Part shown: in pieces, positions 19,499 to 24,872 of the stretch
How the letters are laid out: each line of letters opens with the position of its first letter
Position numbering within the stretch: position 1 is the stretch's first letter
Source of the DNA: Didymodactylos carnosus
Lineage: Eukaryota > Rotifera > Eurotatoria > Philodinida > Philodinidae
Reading direction: 5' to 3'
DNA length: 24,872 nucleotides
Assembly (NCBI GenBank): GCA_905250885.1
Contig: CAJNOQ010002337.1
Span: 1 to 24,872, forward strand
Translations under genes and position numbers: made by a program
Notes under the pieces: model-generated
The model's database searches: none
What the model was told of the DNA's origin: nothing
Seen by the model: only the letters and a program-made list of their open reading frames with translations

Positions 19499-19759
19499 AA
19501 TCAAAAGATATCACGAACCATCGATAAAATAAAGAAACAGAAATTTAATTCCTCTTTTGATCTAGAAGAACAACAACAAAAATTTTCAACTATTGTGTGT
19601 GTATTGTGCTGTATAAAAACAGCGACACTTGAACTATTTTGTTTGAGTCATTTTCTTTTGCTAATTGTTTTAAATGAATCGATATCGGTGGTTCTTTCGG
19701 CAAGTGCTTATTTATGTTCAAGTATTGAATTCTTTTTTTATTTTTGCTCAAGAATATGG
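19499..19759 (+). CDS. Possible exon with hydrophobic segments, ending at a GTAAGT donor
   Basis: The frame is open for about 87 codons after a TAG near 19498. It ends exactly at a strong donor (TGG then GTAAGT at 19760). It starts with a basic and glutamine-rich stretch (DLEEQQQKFST). Two hydrophobic, cysteine-containing segments follow (TATLELFCLSHFLLLIVLNE and VVLSASAYLCSSIEFFFYF), which could be membrane helices. There is no upstream ATG in the frame and no clear next exon. T-rich DNA can give hydrophobic frames by chance, so support is weak. Confidence 0.2.
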
Positions 19760-19811
19760 GTAAGTAGGAAATTGTGATTTACGTTTAATAATGGAAAAAG
19801 TTCGTGAAGTG

Positions 19812-20083
19812 TTAGGCTGATTTTGTAATAGATTATAGACTAGTTTGTAGAGCACGATGATATAAAGCGTCCTCACCCATTCGTTTTACTTGAAAGGATA
19901 ACTTGATTTTAAATTTTTAAGCATCACCTTGGGACACTTGCGGAGAGCCTTGAATTTCAAGAATGTTATAGTTTCAAGTGGTCGGATTTTTACTATTGAC
20001 CGTACTATACTTGATTGTACATTCGCTTATGTTTAAGTAAAATCGTGGGACGAAGTGTATCTTTACTTTGTATATTTTACTTT
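19812..20083 (+). repeat. Copy A of an inverted ~270-bp dispersed repeat
   Basis: This segment matches the reverse complement of 22933-23206, at perhaps 75-80% identity by eye. Shared runs include GCTGATTTTGTAATAGATTATAGACTAGTTT, AGTTTCAAGTGGTC and TATCTTTACTTTG. Differences fall on all three codon positions, so I see no sign of coding constraint. With its partner it brackets the LINE remnant. Confidence 0.8.
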
Positions 20084-20269
20084 TTTTATTAACTTCGATT
20101 CATTACTCATAGAAAGTATGATACGTCTCATTTTGCATGCTTAAGAAGTGATCACGTTATGTAAAATCTTAATACTTATTTTAACTTCTTAAAATCATCG
20201 TCACCTTACATACTGTTTAAGACCCATAAAAGTGTACTAGTCGTGCCAGACTTCTACAGTATGTCAGAA

Positions 20270-21960
20270 TCTAACTAAATGTTTCAAATGTGGACAGGCT
20301 CATGGACATAATTCAAACTATCCAAGTCCGATTAAAGATGCCAATTGTGAAGGTGTTCACATGTCTGTTTTCCAACAAAAATACTATACCGAAAACACCT
20401 GTTGGAAGAACAATAACAGTCACGAGCATATCAACAGTTTGCTGCAACAGCATATGTTAACCACATCAACAACTTCTCCAGCTACGAACTGTTGGCTCTC
20501 ATTACGAGTGAAAATCTTTTAAAATACTCTCCAAACAATCGCACCAGCAATTCCTACAGTTAATAATAAGAATAACCGAAATCAATATCCTAATGCGTTG
20601 TTGCCTTCACCACCGCTGCAATCACAGCAACAACAGTAGTATTCTTCTACAGCAGTTACAATTGCGTCAATGAAAGAGGAATCAACAAATCCCAGAATAT
20701 TCTCTTACATCTTAAAAATTGCTCAGCTAAAGTGTGAAACATACAATTAACAAGAACAACTGACAGAAAGGAAATTATACGAAAAACTGATATCACAAGT
20801 TAAACTTTTGTGTGTTTCAGTCACCTCTCTGTACAAGTGAATCAGTCATATATTATTAAATCCAACACTCAACAACGTACTCAACAGCTGCCTTCAGCAC
20901 AATTTTTGTTTAAAATAAATGATTTAAAAATAGAAATACGAAACGGAAAACAAACTCTCCAATCGATTGATTAAACAAAAACCACTATCGCATTGTTTAT
21001 TCATTTTAACAACGTTTAATTAATATGCTTCTTATTTGAACATCTATCCGGCTCATTGGAAACGTGTAAAAATGATACTACTTCCAAAAGAAAAAAACAC
21101 TATGCTTTCATGCTTGTGTAGGTACGCAAAACATTTCCATTATTTATCTGAAAATGTAGATGCACAGTTGCGGGATCAACAATCATTAATAGTTTTCGTT
21201 ATCATCAATCCACCATCTCCAGATTTATGCAATTTTCACAAGATTGGACCAGCCTCTGTTAAGAAAACCACAGCACCATCGACTATTTCTTATGATTTTT
21301 CAAAAGCCTTTGACCAATTGTGGCCTGGCTTAATTTCTAAATTATACCAATGAATTATCCGAGAGAATTGATATATAGTTCATCCATATGTATTTTCGAG
21401 ATCAAAAATGCTATATGGAAGTGAATGGTGCGAAATCTGATACATTTGGTATTCAGCAAGGTGTGTCTCATGACTCTTGCCTGGGAAAGAGAATATTTTT
21501 TCTTTTGTATCATGCGAATATGTCGTCATCACTCATAGAAAGCAGTCATTCACATTTATAAGCTGATGATCTGACTACAATTATCCACCCATCTTCCTGA
21601 TGGCTGAAGATTCGCGAAAAAATCTAGGAATAAGCACAAAAAACTATAACTGAATTATTATCGTAACTTACTCTATCAAACGTGAACAGCCGATGAATAT
21701 TAACAAAACACAAATGTTAACATCCTCAAGTTGTTGGGTTTTTATGTTGATTTGACGCTTTTGTTTCAATCATAATTTTAAGCCAATTCTATACAAAGTC
21801 ACCAAAATTAGCTCCATGTGAAAATTTGTATCAAGGTCAAAACATCCTCACTGATTGACAGATAGCTGGTTTTTAATGCCTACATATTGCTCCAGATACA
21901 ACAATTATACGTGATTTCGCCACTTCTCTGCAAAGCAACAACGGACGCAGTTGCGGCCAA
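20270..21960 (+). pseudogene. Degraded jockey-type LINE retrotransposon
   Basis: The ORF1 part begins about 20280 with a zinc-knuckle fragment (CFKCGQAHGHNSNY, then PSPIKDANCEGVHMS). A glutamine/serine/threonine-rich stretch with several stops follows to about 20750. The reverse transcriptase part starts at 21036 (YPAHWKRVKMILLPKEKN). It has the first catalytic motif as YDFSKAFDQLW near 21300, then shifts frame at least twice to KCYMEVNGAKSDTFGIQQGV. The catalytic Y/F-ADD box reads stop-ADD: TAA at 21559-21561 replaces the aromatic codon before the two aspartates. Downstream, TTIIHPSS and ITKTQM-like pieces continue to about 21760, with weaker remains to about 21960. The element is dead. It lies inside the inverted pair 19812-20083/22933-23206. 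Confidence 0.75.
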
Positions 21961-22932
21961 AATTGTGTAGTTGTTGCTAGGAAGTCCCGAATATCTCATC
22001 ATCGAAATTTTTCTCGAGGGCTCGATCCTCGAAAGCTTATATAGAGGTCCGAAGTGTCGTTTTTCGAGAGTTGGAGCCCTCAGCGAGGACCTATCGAACG
22101 CATATTTTTGAGCACTCGAAGTACCCCTTGAACAACTGGGTGGACAGTAATGATGAAATCGAATTGCACAACTTCATTCGTTGCGCAGAATATAGAAAAG
22201 AACAGTGAGATTGATTTTTGTAGTTCGTCTGTGTTTGTGCGTTCGATCCTAGTTTCATTCAAAGATTGCTTTGTGTTTTCGTAGGTTAAGTTTCAGAATG
22301 ATACAATGAAAATATATATTCTCGATTTCGTTCTGGTTCAAGATTAAAACTTAAATAAAATCTGTTGGTCTGAGAAGTTCAAAACGGTGAATCATTGGTC
22401 ACTGATATTTCTAGTACGATTTATGCATAAGGCCATCACCAAGCATCCCGAATTGATTGAAAGTCATGTACAACATGAGAGCTCGGAAAAGTACTTAACC
22501 ATGCACACTGAGTAACGTTTCATTCAATTCTTTCCGCAAGAACGACCAATATTGCATGTTATGCTTCTAATCTTCAGACATCTGAGAACACATATATGGG
22601 TAGATTTCTGCAATATAGTATTTTATACTTTTTCAGCTATTGTGAATAAATCTCTATCAACATGAACACACACACTCACACACAAAATATGAAAACAATT
22701 CTTTAAGCAGACTTTTTCCCAAAGCATTTTTCGGCTTTTAAAAGAAATAGATAACACATTAGCATAAAAGATCCGCCCAATATCCTTGTTTTCTTTTTCT
22801 TGATCATTTGATATCATAACAGTTAAATCAACAACATATCAAACATATCAAATCTTTACTAGTGAGATTGCAAAGGTATATTCAAATTTAAATTATGTAA
22901 GATTAGCAAATAGGCGTCGCTATTTATCGTTA
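21961..22932. other. About 1 kb without a gene; small hairpin and CA repeat
   Basis: An 8-bp inverted pair GAGGGCTC/GAGCCCTC lies near 22016-22080, and a short CA-rich microsatellite lies near 22666-22685. The minus-strand open frames at 22080-22262 and 22623-22817 show no motif and I do not support them. Confidence 0.45.
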
Positions 22933-23206
22933 CAAAATATGCAAAGTAAAGATATACTTCATCCCTCGATTTTAATTAAATATATGAGAATGTATAGTCA
23001 AGTTCGCCGTGTCCAATAGTAAAAATTTGACCACTTGAAACTGTAATATTCTTGGAATCCAAGTCTATCAACAGGTGTCTCTAAGTGATCCTTTAAAAGA
23101 TAAAATCGAGTTAGCCTTTCTAGTAAGACGAAACGTTTTATATAATAGTGACCAGAGCGTCGAAATCTCTATAAACTAGTCTATAATCTATTACAAAATC
23201 AGCGTG
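22933..23206 (-). repeat. Copy B of an inverted ~270-bp dispersed repeat
   Basis: This is the inverted partner of 19812-20083, about 2.85 kb away. A minus-strand open frame of 61 codons (23323-23138) overlaps its outer end, but the other copy does not keep that frame. The pair could be terminal repeats of a composite element or two insertions of one family in opposite orientation. Confidence 0.8.
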
Positions 23207-23738
23207 ACACTTAGAGCCTTCGCTCGTAAGCAGAAAGAAGCGCAAGTTTGCTAATATTTTGACTAGAATTTCAGTCTCATTGGCCCAACTGAAAAAAAAA
23301 CAAGAGTCGTATACGCTCTGCACTTGAGTTATACGGTCTCTTCTGAGCGATGCTAATTAACCAGTTGCTCATAAAATGTTTCAGACGAGTCAATTTAAAA
23401 AAACAACAATGATTAGACATTGAAGAATAGAAAAGACTTTAAATAGTAATATCCAATTTAAACAATCTTGCTTTATATTTTGTCTGCCAGCTTGTTTTCT
23501 GTTGTCTACGAGCAGATAGTAAATTGCAGTTAAACGTACTGATTTGCGCACTTAAAGCGATATCTGTAGGATCCGCCGTTTCTATGTGTCTCATTTTGGT
23601 CGAAAAAAGAATGTTTAACACGAAAAATATCAAAACAAACTAGAGGGCAATTGCGCTGCGCACAAGTTGCGATATCGACAGACTGTATCGAATCTAAATG
23701 TGCCAGAAGCAGTCCGCAGTCAATAGTGATTTCACCAC
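23207..23738. other. No supported gene
   Basis: Overlapping minus-strand open frames (23439-23633, 23530-23745) have no recognisable motif or splice context. An acceptor-like TTTTTTTTCAG on the minus strand sits near 23290, but nothing upstream pairs with it. Confidence 0.4.
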
Positions 23739-24083
23739 ATGACATTCGTTGCGACCCTAGTTACTTTAAAAGATAGATTAAAGAAAAATGAAGTAAAACC
23801 GGAATTTGAAGACGAGAGAAAGAGAATTATTTTTCCTCGTAAGAACAAATGGCTCCGGACAACTGCACAGTGGGCAGTTTTGACTAGGCACGTGGGCATG
23901 TACCATAATAGTGATACGAAAGCCTCTAAATGTTTTGAACTTTGTAAATCACACTATTTGAAGAAGCGCCTGCGAGAACCTAGGAAAATAATTTTCGTGG
24001 GCTTTCAAACTGCTTCTAAATCAAAAATCGTAGTGCTTAGCCAACATTGCTACAGAAATACCGTAAATCTGGCATTCCATTAA
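23739..24083 (+). CDS. Weak candidate frame, 114 codons, unrecognised
   Basis: The ATG frame runs to a TAA with no internal stop. The product is basic (VTLKDRLKKNEVKPEFEDER, RKRIIFPRKNKW) with four scattered cysteines and no known motif. The overlapping opposite-strand frames are shorter. It could be an exon, a relic, or chance. No start context, intron or poly(A) evidence supports it. Confidence 0.2.
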   Translation: MTFVATLVTLKDRLKKNEVKPEFEDERKRIIFPRKNKWLRTTAQWAVLTRHVGMYHNSDTKASKCFELCKSHYLKKRLREPRKIIFVGFQTASKSKIVVLSQHCYRNTVNLAFH

Positions 24084-24328
24084 ATCGAATTATTTTTTGC
24101 ACGTAAAAACATACAACTGACATATCATTCGATGTAGTTCGATGCGCTGATTCCACATATGTCGTTTTCATTGGAAGAAAATATTTCTGAACCAAGAAAA
24201 CTGGAAAACAAGTAAAAAACGAAGGGTATTTTGAAAAACTTGCATTTTTCATTAAGTGGTTTCTCACTAACTAGGGCATATAGAATATAAAAATTTTACG
24301 ATTAAATAGCTCGTGATTCAGAGTATAT

Positions 24329-24676
24329 TTGACGCTATTTGAATCTCGCAAAATTGCGCTGTCATTTTTTCACGTGATTGTTCACTGTGAACTGAATATA
24401 CGAAAAAATTCAAAGACTAAACTATCTTTTTCTTTCACCTGTGGCGCTTATCGTATCGAATCTGGACCTTGCTTTGAGAGAAAAATGTGCATTGATCAAT
24501 CTCCGACGTCGGGAAAATATCATACCTTTTCCAAAAGCTTTCTAGCTTTCATAGTTCTCGATATTACAAGGTGCACATTTTGCTTACAAAGGGAGCAACA
24601 GAAAGAAAGAAATGAAGAAGAAAAACAAAAATTCCCAGTAAAAGCACATAATGTCTGTCGACATGAGAATATGTAA
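24329..24676 (+). CDS. Weak candidate frame, 115 codons, unrecognised
   Basis: This ATG frame ends in TAA with a C-terminal charged stretch (QREQQKERNEEEKQKFPVKA) that could be a short coiled helix. Six cysteines are present without a recognisable spacing. It is 245 bp downstream of the other weak frame, on the same strand. I recognise no family. Confidence 0.2.
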   Translation: MTLFESRKIALSFFHVIVHCELNIRKNSKTKLSFSFTCGAYRIESGPCFERKMCIDQSPTSGKYHTFSKSFLAFIVLDITRCTFCLQREQQKERNEEEKQKFPVKAHNVCRHENM

Positions 24677-24872
24677 ACTGAATATGATTAAAAATATATT
24701 TTTTCTCGTCTCGTGTTTCTTTACAGTCGATTCGTCAGTTTCTAAAACAAGTAGCGTTCATCATTCTGATTCACTTATCCCTTGACTGGAAAGGAATCAC
24801 CAATAGGAAATTATTTCTATAGAATATTATAATTATCTTTCTCGTCCACATTACATTGAGGGCTGCGCGATT

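Noticed and set aside
23138..23323. 61-codon minus-strand frame overlapping repeat copy B as a gene
   Set aside because: The homologous copy A does not keep the frame, and the differences show no codon periodicity.

Overview
The window looks like an AT-rich piece of a metazoan nuclear genome. It has GT-AG introns of about 80-115 bp, AATAAA-type 3' ends, one secreted-protein gene with a short intron, and many decayed transposons. The mix of FLYWCH/Mutator-like transposon, Penelope-like element with a GIY-YIG domain, jockey-type LINE, F-box/LamG protein and vanin-like amidohydrolase fits a bdelloid rotifer (Adineta/Rotaria type) best. That assignment is inference from family content and gene style; no organism marker is present.

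Left third (1-8200). An 81-bp perfect inverted repeat sits at the window edge, next to a possible open frame. A two-exon F-box/LamG gene follows on the minus strand, then about 2.3 kb without genes. A decayed plus-strand paralogue of the F-box/LamG gene lies at 3864-4350. Then comes a run of small non-autonomous elements: a 317-bp hairpin element, a 17-bp-stem hairpin, a 49-50-bp tandem repeat, and a TA-flanked MITE. The MITE ends about 25 bp beyond the poly(A) signal of a two-exon minus-strand gene for a secreted PQQ-like beta-propeller protein, which appears intact.

Middle (8200-13800). A FLYWCH-like orphan exon is followed by an unrecognised minus-strand coding region broken by an A10-tract frameshift and one TAG. 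The last 37 codons of that region have a tail-to-tail paralogous copy on the plus strand with mostly synonymous differences. Upstream lies a vanin/biotinidase-like pseudogene whose signal peptide is joined to the middle of the nitrilase domain by a large internal deletion.

Right half (13800-24872). This is mainly mobile DNA. It starts with a short-unit repeat array that flips strand at a palindromic centre, then a 5'-truncated Penelope-like element with a degenerate hammerhead-like 3' motif, then a frameshifted helical protein of unknown function. Next is a 2.17-kb Mutator-like element with minisatellite-like terminal inverted repeats and an 8-bp target duplication. Its FLYWCH/MULE transposase keeps the D, D and E residues but is broken. 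After another short-unit repeat array comes a degraded LINE lying between two inverted copies of a roughly 270-bp repeat. The last 1.6 kb holds two weak open frames only.

The genes do not form a pathway. The window reads as a low-density, transposon-rich accessory region with two credible intact host genes (F-box/LamG and secreted propeller) among relics.
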